Origin: an uncultured Oscillospiraceae bacterium
GTDB lineage: Bacteria; Bacillota; Clostridia; Oscillospirales; Oscillospiraceae
Reading direction: 5' to 3'
Assembly (NCBI GenBank): GCA_944385705.1
Contig: CALWYF010000004.1
Location: 1-58,539, forward strand
Length of the DNA: 58,539 bases
Under the pieces are notes generated by a model that saw nothing but the letters and a program-made list of their open reading frames with translations, ran no database searches and had not been told where the DNA came from. Numbering within the stretch: the stretch's first letter is position 1; each line of letters begins with the position of its first letter. Shown in pieces: positions 24,474 through 32,219 of this stretch. A program made the position numbers and the translations under genes.

Positions 24474-24998
24474 ATGGCCGAAGAAGCGAAATGGTATGTG
24501 GTTCATACCTATTCCGGGTATGAAAACGCAGTTGCCGCCGCTGTGATGAAAGCGGCGGAAAACAGAAAGATGACGGATCTTATCAAAGAGGTCAACATCC
24601 CCATGGAGACCGTCACCGAATACACCGACGCCGGCGAAAAGACCGTCGAGCGCAAGGTGTTCCCCGGCTACGTGCTGGTGAAAATGATACTCACCGACGA
24701 CAGCTGGCACCTTATCCATAATGTGCGCGGTGCCACCGGCTTCGTTGGGTCCGACGGCAAGGCCGTTCCCCTTACGGAGCAGGAGATCTATGATCTGGGC
24801 GTGGAGCGCAAAGAGATCGTCGTGGGCTACGGCCTGGGCGATGAGGTCAAGGTCAACGACGGACCTTTGGCCGGGTTCCTTGGCGTCGTGGACGAGCTGG
24901 AGCCGGAGAAGAACCGGGTCCGCGTTGTGGTGTCCATGTTCGGCAGAGAGACCCCCGTGGATCTGGAGCTGGATCAGGTGGAAGTCGTCAAACACTAA
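24474..24998 (+). CDS. nusG: Transcription termination/antitermination protein NusG
   Basis: A 174-aa NusG with an NGN domain (KWYVVHTYSGYENAVA at the start; FPGYVLVKM in the middle) and a C-terminal KOW domain (VKVNDGPLAGFLGVVDEL). It binds RNA polymerase and modulates pausing and termination. It starts 5 bp after secE. Confidence 0.96.
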   Translation: MAEEAKWYVVHTYSGYENAVAAAVMKAAENRKMTDLIKEVNIPMETVTEYTDAGEKTVERKVFPGYVLVKMILTDDSWHLIHNVRGATGFVGSDGKAVPLTEQEIYDLGVERKEIVVGYGLGDEVKVNDGPLAGFLGVVDELEPEKNRVRVVVSMFGRETPVDLELDQVEVVKH

Positions 24999-25020
24999 AA
25001 TTAAGAAAGAGGTGCTTTAA

Positions 25021-25446
25021 ATGGCACAGAAAGTTGTTGGATACGTAAGATTCCAGGTTCCCGCCGGCAAGGCAACTCCGGCGCCCCCCGTCGGCCCCGC
25101 TCTGGGCCAGTACGGCGTAAATATCGGTCAGTTCACCAAGGACTTCAACGAGCGCACCAAGGGCGACATGGGCATGATGATCCCCGTCGTCATCACCGTG
25201 TACTCCGACCGCAGCTTCACTTTTATCACCAAGACTCCTCCTGCCGCCCTCCTTATCAAGAAGGCCTGCGGCATCGAGACCGCTTCCGGCGTGCCCCAGA
25301 GGGACAAGGTGGCCACCATCAGCAAGGAAGATGTCCGCAAGATCGCCGAGCAGAAGATGCCCGACCTCAACTGCACCGACATCGAGTCCGCCATCAGCAT
25401 GATCGCCGGCACCTGCCGCTCCATGGGCGTAGTCGTAGGCGACTGA
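25021..25446 (+). CDS. rplK: 50S ribosomal protein L11
   Basis: A 141-aa L11 with the N-terminal [22 protein letters not shown] motif and a C-terminal rRNA-binding domain. It is part of the GTPase-associated centre. AAAGAGGTG precedes ATG 25021. Confidence 0.97.
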   Translation: MAQKVVGYVRFQVPAGKATPAPPVGPALGQYGVNIGQFTKDFNERTKGDMGMMIPVVITVYSDRSFTFITKTPPAALLIKKACGIETASGVPQRDKVATISKEDVRKIAEQKMPDLNCTDIESAISMIAGTCRSMGVVVGD

Positions 25447-25544
25447 GCCATAAGCCAAGCAAAGCCGGCCCGCCGGCTTCCCTTCGCTTAAACGTGGGAG
25501 GATTTATCCATCCGACTCAACCACATTATTAGGAGGAAATCAAA

Positions 25545-26237
25545 TTGTTTAGAGGTAAAAATTATAAAGAGAGCGCAAAGCTCATAGATAAGCAGGCCCT
25601 CTATGACCCCATGGAGGCCATGAAGCTGGTCATCAGCGCCAGCAAGGCCAAGTTCGACGAGACTGTTGAGCTCCACGTGAAGCTGGGCGTCGACGGCCGT
25701 CACGCCGACCAGCAGGTCCGCGGCGCCATCGTGCTGCCCAACGGCACCGGCAAGAGCGTCCGCGTCCTGGTCTTCTGCAAGGACGAGCGCAAGGAGGAGT
25801 GCCTGGAGGCAGGCGCCGACTACGCCGGCGGCATGGACCTGGTGGAGAAGATCCAGAAGGAAAACTGGTTCGAGTTCGACACCGTTATCGCCAGCCCCGA
25901 CATGATGGGCACCGTGGGCCGTCTCGGTAAGCTTTTGGGACCCAAGGGCCTGATGCCTTCCCCCAAGGCCGGCACCGTCACCCCCAACCTGAAGCAGGCT
26001 ATCTCCGAGGCCAAAGCCGGTAAGGTGGAGTACCGTCTGGACAAGACCAACATCATCCACTGCCCCATCGGCAAGGTCAGCTTCGGCGCAGAGAAGCTCT
26101 ACGAGAACTACGCCGCCCTTATCGGCGCCATCAACAAGGCCAAGCCCGCAGCAGCAAAAGGTCAGTACATCCGCTCCTGCGTCACCGCCTCTACCATGGG
26201 CCCCGGCGTGAAGATCAACGCCCAGAAGCAGCTCTGA
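25545..26237 (+). CDS. rplA: 50S ribosomal protein L1
   Basis: A 230-aa L1 of the ribosomal stalk that binds 23S rRNA and can repress its own operon. It starts with TTG at 25545, eight bases after AGGAGG (25531-25536); this gives [15 protein letters not shown], the usual L1 start. The family motif [25 protein letters not shown] is intact. A GC hairpin (AAGCCGG/CCGGCTT, 25464-25481) lies in the 98-bp rplK-rplA gap. Confidence 0.96.
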   Translation: MFRGKNYKESAKLIDKQALYDPMEAMKLVISASKAKFDETVELHVKLGVDGRHADQQVRGAIVLPNGTGKSVRVLVFCKDERKEECLEAGADYAGGMDLVEKIQKENWFEFDTVIASPDMMGTVGRLGKLLGPKGLMPSPKAGTVTPNLKQAISEAKAGKVEYRLDKTNIIHCPIGKVSFGAEKLYENYAALIGAINKAKPAAAKGQYIRSCVTASTMGPGVKINAQKQL

Positions 26238-26260
26238 TAAAATCAGCACAGTTGATATCA

Positions 26261-26289
26261 TCCCGGTCGTTCTCTGAGCGGCCGGGATT
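26261..26289 (+). terminator. Hairpin between rplA and the DUF1275 gene
   Basis: ATCCCGG...CCGGGAT forms a stem with a 9-nt-plus loop, but the following bases are TAATATTG, not a T-run. It may attenuate, process or stabilise the mRNA rather than end it fully. Confidence 0.4.
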
Positions 26290-26309
26290 AATATTGAAAG
26301 GAGGCTGCC

Positions 26310-27038
26310 ATGAATCAGCCTGCCCTGAACCCGGAAAAACCTGTACTGGAATGTGAGAAGATCTGGATATATGCTCTGCTCATTGCCGCAGGGGGCTACC
26401 TGGGCGGCTTCACCTACTGCCTGAGAGGCGGAGTCTTCTGCAACGCCCAGACAGCAAACGTGGTCCTCCTGTCCATGGCTCTGGGTCAGGGGCACTGGAG
26501 CAAGGCCCTGTATTACCTCATCCCCATCGGCGCCTATCTTTTGGGGGCCGTCATCTCCGAGCTGCTGCCCAACAAAGTCAAGCGCCTCCACTTCCTCCGC
26601 TGGGACACCATGCTGGTGGGCCTGGAGCTGATAGTGGTGCTGCTGCTGGGCTTTGTCCCCGACAGCTGGCCCTTCCAGATATCCCAGGTGAGCATCAACT
26701 TCATCTGCTCCATGCAGTACAACACCTTCCGTCAGGCCGAGCACATCCCCATGGCCACCACCTTCTGCACCAACCATGTGCGCCAGGTAGGCGTCTTTCT
26801 CACCAAGCATCTGCGGCACCCCGACGACCGGGATATCCGCCGCCGCTTCCTGGTCCATATACTTATGCTCTGTTCCTTTGCCGCGGGAGCCGTGGTCTCC
26901 ACCCTGGCTGCCGGCCTCTTCGGGGGCCGCTCCATCTGGGGCGCCGGTATCCTGCTGCTGATAATTTTCCTGGATCTGGCCTATGCCGACCGCACCTTTG
27001 AAAAAGATATGCTTGACCGCAAGCCCTCCGGCCACTGA
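26310..27038 (+). CDS. YoaK/DUF1275 family membrane protein
   Basis: A 242-aa polytopic protein with about six hydrophobic segments. GGYLGGFTYCLRGGVFCNAQTANVVLL near the start is the DUF1275 hallmark, usually followed by a second conserved block as here (QYNTFRQAEHIPMATTFCTNHVRQ). Function is unknown; some relatives are annotated as YoaK. AAAGGAGG precedes ATG 26310. It sits where rplJ-rplL normally follow rplA, and a strong terminator lies after it. Confidence 0.88.
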   Translation: MNQPALNPEKPVLECEKIWIYALLIAAGGYLGGFTYCLRGGVFCNAQTANVVLLSMALGQGHWSKALYYLIPIGAYLLGAVISELLPNKVKRLHFLRWDTMLVGLELIVVLLLGFVPDSWPFQISQVSINFICSMQYNTFRQAEHIPMATTFCTNHVRQVGVFLTKHLRHPDDRDIRRRFLVHILMLCSFAAGAVVSTLAAGLFGGRSIWGAGILLLIIFLDLAYADRTFEKDMLDRKPSGH

Positions 27039-27059
27039 GCCACAATGGGCAGATATACA

Positions 27060-27095
27060 AACAGCGCCGCAGAAAATCTGCGGCGCTGTTTTTCT
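27060..27095 (+). terminator. Terminator after the DUF1275 gene
   Basis: A 13-bp stem AACAGCGCCGCAG / CTGCGGCGCTGTT is followed by TTTCTAG. Confidence 0.9.
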
Positions 27096-27136
27096 AGTTC
27101 TATTGAATTTTAAATTTGTTCCTCAGCAGGCTTGGC

Positions 27137-27868
27137 TCAGGCGACCTTGTGCAGCACCAGGGGATAGAACAGCTCCGACTCCTCGTCCCCCTCAGGAGCA
27201 GTACCGAAATTCAGGGTCAGGGTATCTCCCTCCAGCTCATACAGGTCGTAGTACGCAGGGTCAACAGCGTACTCCGTTCCGGCAGAGAGATAGAGCTTTC
27301 CGTCCTTGTTCTTGAAATTGCCGCTGCCGTTAAATTCCTCAGTGCTCAATTCTTCGCTAAAGCTGTCGTCCACCTGCACCTGCACATACTCCTCCAGGCT
27401 CATGCCCAGGGACTCGTTTATGGCCTCGTCCATGGTGATGCCCAAAAAGTTCTCCAGCTCCTCAATGCTGTTTATTTCCTGGTTGATCCCCATCTGGGCC
27501 AGAGTCTCGCACAGCAGAACAAAATACAGCTGCCTGAGATAGTCGGCAAAGCCCACCTTCAGCGTCTCCACCATGGCATCAATATCCTCCTGGGACACCT
27601 GGGAACTGTAGGTGCCGTCCTCATTGAATACCATGGTATACCTGATGGTCAGCCTCTCCACATAATCCGTCACCCGGGGCAACTCCCGGCCGCCGCTGAG
27701 GCTGCTGCCCAGCTGGGCCATGGCCTCGTCCACCTCGCTGAGCGCCAGCTCCGTCATGTCCACCCGGCCCTCCCAGGTGCCTACCAGCTCGCTTTTGCCG
27801 CAGGCGCATAGGCTGAATACCATGGCCAGGACCAGCAGCAAAGCAGCCGCTTTTTTCATTCCTTTCAT
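27137..27868 (-). CDS. Lipoprotein of unknown function
   Basis: A 243-aa protein with a type II signal peptide (MKGMKKAAALLLVLAMVFSLCAC-GK, lipid Cys about 23). It begins after the lipobox with LVGTWEGRVDMTEL, the typical start of lipocalin-like/DUF domains, and ends with short beta-type segments (LYLSAGTEYAVDPAYY..LEGDTLTLNF). A helical acidic middle lies at about 60-150. I recognise no specific function. GGAGAGAGG lies upstream of ATG 27868; a second ATG three codons later is possible. Confidence 0.75.
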   Translation of the reverse strand: MKGMKKAAALLLVLAMVFSLCACGKSELVGTWEGRVDMTELALSEVDEAMAQLGSSLSGGRELPRVTDYVERLTIRYTMVFNEDGTYSSQVSQEDIDAMVETLKVGFADYLRQLYFVLLCETLAQMGINQEINSIEELENFLGITMDEAINESLGMSLEEYVQVQVDDSFSEELSTEEFNGSGNFKNKDGKLYLSAGTEYAVDPAYYDLYELEGDTLTLNFGTAPEGDEESELFYPLVLHKVA

Positions 27869-27993
27869 TTTCCTCTCTCCTTTTCCGGTTTCCTGTTACG
27901 GTTTGTTCGGGACTATGCACTAAGAATATCACAGCCCTATTCCCAGGTCAACCGTCTTAAAGGAGGCTGAAAAGAGTTTTTGCCCATAGAACC

Positions 27994-28026
27994 GAAAAAA
28001 GCCCGTCTTCTGAGCAGACAGGCTTT
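27994..28026 (-). terminator. Terminator of rpmB
   Basis: On the minus strand, an AAGCC.GTCT stem and an AGAC.GGCTT arm with a short loop are followed by TTTTTTC. Confidence 0.8.
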
Positions 28027-28054
28027 GTTTCGGGTAATTTAAATTAAATTAAAA

Positions 28055-28243
28055 TTACACAGCGCGGGTGACCTTGCCGCTGCGGAGGCAGCGAGTGCAG
28101 ACGTAAACATGCTTGGGGCTACCGTCCACGATGGCCTTGACGCGCTTCACATTGGGCTTCCATGCACGGTTGGTCCGACGATGAGAATGGCTGACCTTGA
28201 TGCCGAAGGTAACGCCCTTGTCGCAAAATTCGCATTTTGCCAT
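28055..28243 (-). CDS. rpmB: 50S ribosomal protein L28
   Basis: A 62-aa L28: MAKCEFCDKGVTFGIKVSHSHRRTNRAWKPN with two N-terminal Cys and two later Cys (VCTRC), a zinc-binding form. It is encoded alone, with its own promoter and terminator. Confidence 0.96.
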   Translation of the reverse strand: MAKCEFCDKGVTFGIKVSHSHRRTNRAWKPNVKRVKAIVDGSPKHVYVCTRCLRSGKVTRAV

Positions 28244-28286
28244 TACTGAAGCACCTCCTTGCTTGTGTTTCGCTGATTAGACAGCT

Positions 28287-28314
28287 TTTATATAATAGCA
28301 GATACCAAGGTCAA
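28287..28314 (-). promoter_or_regulatory. Probable promoter of rpmB
   Basis: Minus strand TTGACC (28309-28314), a 16-bp spacer, and TATAAA (28287-28292). Confidence 0.55.
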
Positions 28315-28462
28315 ATGCAAGAGAAATTTTTCAATTCTGTAAACCAAAATCAACATTTTCCCCTGCACACACAGCCGGGCGTAAAATTTATATTGCCAAA
28401 GCCGGGGAAAGCGATTACAATGTAGCATAGATATTTATTGCTCAGGAATGGAGGATGCCGCC

Positions 28463-29401
28463 ATGATAAGCAAGTATTCCGTCAAACTGAAGACCCTGGC
28501 AGAGGAGCACCAGCTCCAGCCTCTGCACACCTCCAAGGATTATGATACAGCCATCATCAAAACCACCGACGTGAACCGCCCCGCTATGCAGCTCACCGGC
28601 TTTTACAATTACTTCGACCCCCACCGCATCCAGATGATAGGCCGGGTGGAGAGCACCTACCTGGACACCCTCAGCCCGGAGCAGCGGCTCCAGACCTTTG
28701 AACAGTTCATGCAGTACGACATTGCTGCCCTGGTCATCTGCCACGGGGCCCAGCCCTTCCCGGAGTGTACGGAGATGGCGGAGAAGTATGACCGGAACCT
28801 CTTCATCACCCCTATGGACACCTCGGAATTTCAGGCCGACCTGATAAGCTCCCTGAAGAGCCATCTGGCCCCCCGCATCACCACCCACGGGGTTCTGGTG
28901 GAGGTCTACGGTGAGGGCGTACTCCTCATGGGAGACAGCGGCATAGGCAAGAGCGAGACGGCTCTGGAGCTTATAAAGCGGGGCCACCGCCTCATTGCCG
29001 ACGACGCCGTGGACATAAAGCGCATCTCCAAGGACGAGCTCATAGGCTCCGCCCCGGAGCTTATCCGGTATTATATGGAGCTTCGCGGCATAGGTGTTAT
29101 TAATGTGCGCCATATCTACGGCGTGGGCGCAGTGAAGCCGGAGACCAACATCGACCTGGTTGTGAAGATGGAGCGCTGGGAGGAGGGCAAGGCCTACGAC
29201 CGTCTGGGTCTCAGCAGCGAGACCTACGACATCCTGGGCGTCACCCTGCCCCAGGTCACCATCCCCGTGCGTCCCGGCCGGAACCTGGCCGTTATAATGG
29301 AGCTGGCCGCCATGAACAACCGCCAGAAAAAGATGGGCTTCAACGCCGCCGAGGCTCTGGCGGGAGCCCATGACTACGCCATTGACGCAGGACTACTTTG
29401 A
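28463..29401 (+). CDS. hprK: HPr kinase/phosphorylase
   Basis: A 312-aa bifunctional enzyme that phosphorylates HPr on Ser46 and removes the phosphate, controlling carbon catabolite repression in Firmicutes. The P-loop is GDSGIGKS at 157-164, and the family signature LRGIGVINVRHIYGVGAV lies at about 210-227. GGAGG at 28450-28454 is eight bases from ATG 28463, preferred over the ATG at 28448. It leads hprK-murB-rapZ-whiA-dnaE. Confidence 0.95.
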   Translation: MISKYSVKLKTLAEEHQLQPLHTSKDYDTAIIKTTDVNRPAMQLTGFYNYFDPHRIQMIGRVESTYLDTLSPEQRLQTFEQFMQYDIAALVICHGAQPFPECTEMAEKYDRNLFITPMDTSEFQADLISSLKSHLAPRITTHGVLVEVYGEGVLLMGDSGIGKSETALELIKRGHRLIADDAVDIKRISKDELIGSAPELIRYYMELRGIGVINVRHIYGVGAVKPETNIDLVVKMERWEEGKAYDRLGLSSETYDILGVTLPQVTIPVRPGRNLAVIMELAAMNNRQKKMGFNAAEALAGAHDYAIDAGLL

Positions 29402-29420
29402 TTTTTGACTGGAGTATCCC

Positions 29421-30437
29421 ATGGAAAACCTGGAAAAAGCCATTGCCCGGATAAAAGAGGCCATGCCCGGCCTGGAGCTTCTGGAAAACGAGAACATGTC
29501 CGCCCACTGCTCCTTTAAGATAGGCGGTCCGGTGCGGGCCCTGGCAGTGCCCTCGGATGTGAGCAGTCTCTCCAAGATATGCTACTTCCTTAAAGAAAAC
29601 CAACTTGCCCCCTACATTCTGGGCAACGGCACCAACATACTCTTCCCCGACGAGGGGCTCAAGGAACTTTTCATCATCAGCACCGCCAAGCTCACCAAAA
29701 TGTTCCTGCTCCCCGACGGGGCCATCTACGCCGAGGCCGGGGTCTCCCTGGCAAAGCTTGCAAGCTTTGCCCAGCAGAACGGCCTTAAGGGTCTGGAGTT
29801 TGCCTCCGGCATCCCCGGCAGCGTGGGAGGCGGCCTCATCATGAATGCAGGAGCCTACGGCGGGGAGCTGAAGGACGCAGTGGAGAGCGTGGTGCTCTAC
29901 TACCTGCCGGAGCAGCGGCTCTATGAGCTTACAAAGGAGCAGTGCAGCTTCGGCTACCGCAGCAGCCTGTTCCAGAAAATGGGGGGCTGCGTGCTGCTGT
30001 CCGCCGTGTTCCGCCTGGAAAAAGGGGACGGGGAGGAGATAGCCGCAAAAATGCGGCAGCTGAACCGGCAGCGCCGGGACAAACAGCCCCTGGACCTGCC
30101 CTCCGCCGGCAGCGCCTTCAAGCGCCCGGAGGGGAACTACGCCGCCGCCCTCATCGACCGGGCCGGTCTCAAAGGTTACCGGGTGGGGGACGCCCAGGTC
30201 TCGGAAAAGCACGCCGGCTTCGTGGTGAATCTGGGCAAGGCCAGCTCCCACGATGTCCACCGGCTCATGCGGGACGTGCGGAAAAAAGTTTACGAAGACA
30301 GCGGCATAGCCCTGGAGCCGGAGATGATAATCCTGCCCCCGGACTATCGCCTGGAGGATAAAGGCCCCGCCGTTCCTCTGCATTTTATCAGCAGCCCCGG
30401 AAGCCGGGAGGACGGGCAGGAACAGAGCGGGTCATAA
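29421..30437 (+). CDS. murB: UDP-N-acetylenolpyruvoylglucosamine reductase
   Basis: A 338-aa FAD enzyme that reduces enolpyruvyl-UDP-GlcNAc to UDP-MurNAc in peptidoglycan synthesis. FAD-binding motifs are YILGNGTNILFPDEG and SGIPGSVGGGLIMNAGAYGGE; the catalytic Ser lies in CSFGYRSSLF; and the C-terminal part has GSAFKRPEG and the Glu in VSEKHAGFVVN. GGAG precedes ATG 29421. A Pro/Ser/Gly-rich tail of about 30 residues extends beyond the usual end. Confidence 0.94.
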   Translation: MENLEKAIARIKEAMPGLELLENENMSAHCSFKIGGPVRALAVPSDVSSLSKICYFLKENQLAPYILGNGTNILFPDEGLKELFIISTAKLTKMFLLPDGAIYAEAGVSLAKLASFAQQNGLKGLEFASGIPGSVGGGLIMNAGAYGGELKDAVESVVLYYLPEQRLYELTKEQCSFGYRSSLFQKMGGCVLLSAVFRLEKGDGEEIAAKMRQLNRQRRDKQPLDLPSAGSAFKRPEGNYAAALIDRAGLKGYRVGDAQVSEKHAGFVVNLGKASSHDVHRLMRDVRKKVYEDSGIALEPEMIILPPDYRLEDKGPAVPLHFISSPGSREDGQEQSGS

Positions 30438-30452
30438 GGCCAGGGAGGCAGC

Positions 30453-31310
30453 ATGGAATTTTTGATTATAACCGGCCTGTCCGGCGCCGGAAAAAGCCGG
30501 GCCGCCGACGTATTGGAGGACCTGGACTACTACTGCGTGGACAACATGCCCATAGCCCTGATGCCCCGCTTTGCCGAGCTGTGCATCGCCACCGCCGGGC
30601 GCTATGAGAAGGTGGCCCTGGTCACCGACGTGCGGGAAAAGGACGGCTTCGGCCAGCTGCTGGAGACCATAGACCAGCTGAAGGAGCGGGGCTGCAACTG
30701 CCGCATCCTGTACATGGACGCCGACGTGCGCACCCTTATCCGCCGCTACAAGGAGAGCCGCCGCCCCCACCCCCTGGCCAGCCACGGCTCCCCGGTGGAG
30801 GCCGCCGTCTACAAGGAGATTGAGCTCCTTGCTCCCATCCGGGAGCGGGCCGACTACATCGTCAACAGCTCCAACCTCACCCTGGGCATGCTGCAAAGCA
30901 AGCTCTTCTCCCTCTTTGCCGGGGAGGGGGCCAAACGGGAGATCGACGTCACCGTCATGTCCTTCGGCTATAAGCACGGCCTGCCCATGGATGCGGACCT
31001 GGTCTTCGACGTGCGCTTTCTCCCCAACCCCTACTACGTGGAGGACCTGCGCCAGCTCAGCGGTCTGGACCTGCCGGTGGCGGAGTTTGTCTTCAAATGC
31101 CCCCAGACCCGGACCTTTATGGAAAAGATAACGGATATGCTGGACTTTCTCCTGCCTTTGTACATTGAGGAGGGGAAGCTGAGCCTCACCGTGGCCATTG
31201 GCTGCACCGGCGGCCGCCACCGCAGTGTGGCCATAGCCTCCGCCCTCTGCGACCATCTGAAGGCCGAGGGCGTCAGCTCCGTGAACATCAACAGGGATAT
31301 CGAAAAGTAG
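30453..31310 (+). CDS. rapZ: RNase adapter protein / nucleotide-binding protein RapZ
   Basis: A 285-aa YvcJ/RapZ-family ATPase/GTPase. The P-loop GLSGAGKS is at 8-15, Walker B-type VTDVRE follows, and the C-terminal domain has GCTGGRHRSV. In Gram-negatives it controls glmS mRNA decay; in Firmicutes it binds nucleotides and affects competence. It is almost always next to whiA, as here. Confidence 0.93.
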   Translation: MEFLIITGLSGAGKSRAADVLEDLDYYCVDNMPIALMPRFAELCIATAGRYEKVALVTDVREKDGFGQLLETIDQLKERGCNCRILYMDADVRTLIRRYKESRRPHPLASHGSPVEAAVYKEIELLAPIRERADYIVNSSNLTLGMLQSKLFSLFAGEGAKREIDVTVMSFGYKHGLPMDADLVFDVRFLPNPYYVEDLRQLSGLDLPVAEFVFKCPQTRTFMEKITDMLDFLLPLYIEEGKLSLTVAIGCTGGRHRSVAIASALCDHLKAEGVSSVNINRDIEK

Positions 31311-31320
31311 AGGTGCCGCC

Positions 31321-32217
31321 ATGTCCTTTTCATCCCAGGCCAAGGCCGAGCTCTGCCAGCAGAGGCTGGACAGAAAATGCTGCGCCCTGGCGGAGAGCTA
31401 CGGGGTGCTGCTATACTGCAACACCTTCAGCGCCAGGGAGATACGCATAATTACCGCCAGCGGCGATTTTGCCCAGCGCCTGCCCCGGCTCTTCCGCCGG
31501 GCCTTCAGCCTGAGCTTTGACTCTCTCCCCGCCTCCGCCGCCGGGAAGCAGAGCTTCTCCATCACTGCGCCGGAAAAGCTCTCCCTTATTTTTGACTCCT
31601 TCGGGGCGGAGATAGATTCCACCCTCTCCCATCACATCAACTTCGGCATGGTGGAGGAGGACTGCTGCCGCAGCGCCTTCATCCGGGGAGCCTTCCTGGC
31701 GGGTGGCAGCGTCACCGACCCGGACAAGCGCTTCCACCTGGAGCTGGCCACCCCCCACCGCAGCGTCAGCCGGGAGGCCTACTCCCTGCTGCTGGACATG
31801 GGCTTTGCCCCAAAGGAGACCCAGCGGGGGGGCAACTCCCTGCTCTACTTCAAGCAGTCCGACGCCATTGCCGATTTCTTCACCACCATCGGCGCACCCT
31901 GCACCGCCATGGCCGTCATCAACGCCAAGGTGGAAAAGGAGATGCGCAACACCATCACCCGGCAGATAAACTGCGACAACGCCAACACCGACAAGACCGT
32001 GGCCGCCGCCCAGGCCCAGATGGCCGCCATCCGGCGCATTGCCCGGGACTACGGCCTGGACTGTCTGCCGGAGCCCCTGCACCAGGCGGCCCTGCTGCGC
32101 ATCGCCAACCCCGAGGCCAGCCTCTCGGACCTGGTGCTGCTGAGCCAGCCGCCGGTGACCAAGAGCTGCCTCAGCCACAGGCTGAAAAAAATCATGACTT
32201 TTGAACCTAAGGAGTAG
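31321..32217 (+). CDS. whiA: DNA-binding protein WhiA
   Basis: A 298-aa protein with an N-terminal LAGLIDADG-like domain (FIRGAFLAGGSVTDPDKRFHLE is the degenerate endonuclease core) and a C-terminal helix-turn-helix (ASLSDLVLLSQPPVTKSCLSHRLKKI). It regulates sporulation or cell division in Gram-positives and is non-catalytic. It starts 10 bp after rapZ. Confidence 0.95.
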   Translation: MSFSSQAKAELCQQRLDRKCCALAESYGVLLYCNTFSAREIRIITASGDFAQRLPRLFRRAFSLSFDSLPASAAGKQSFSITAPEKLSLIFDSFGAEIDSTLSHHINFGMVEEDCCRSAFIRGAFLAGGSVTDPDKRFHLELATPHRSVSREAYSLLLDMGFAPKETQRGGNSLLYFKQSDAIADFFTTIGAPCTAMAVINAKVEKEMRNTITRQINCDNANTDKTVAAAQAQMAAIRRIARDYGLDCLPEPLHQAALLRIANPEASLSDLVLLSQPPVTKSCLSHRLKKIMTFEPKE

Positions 32218-32219
32218 AC

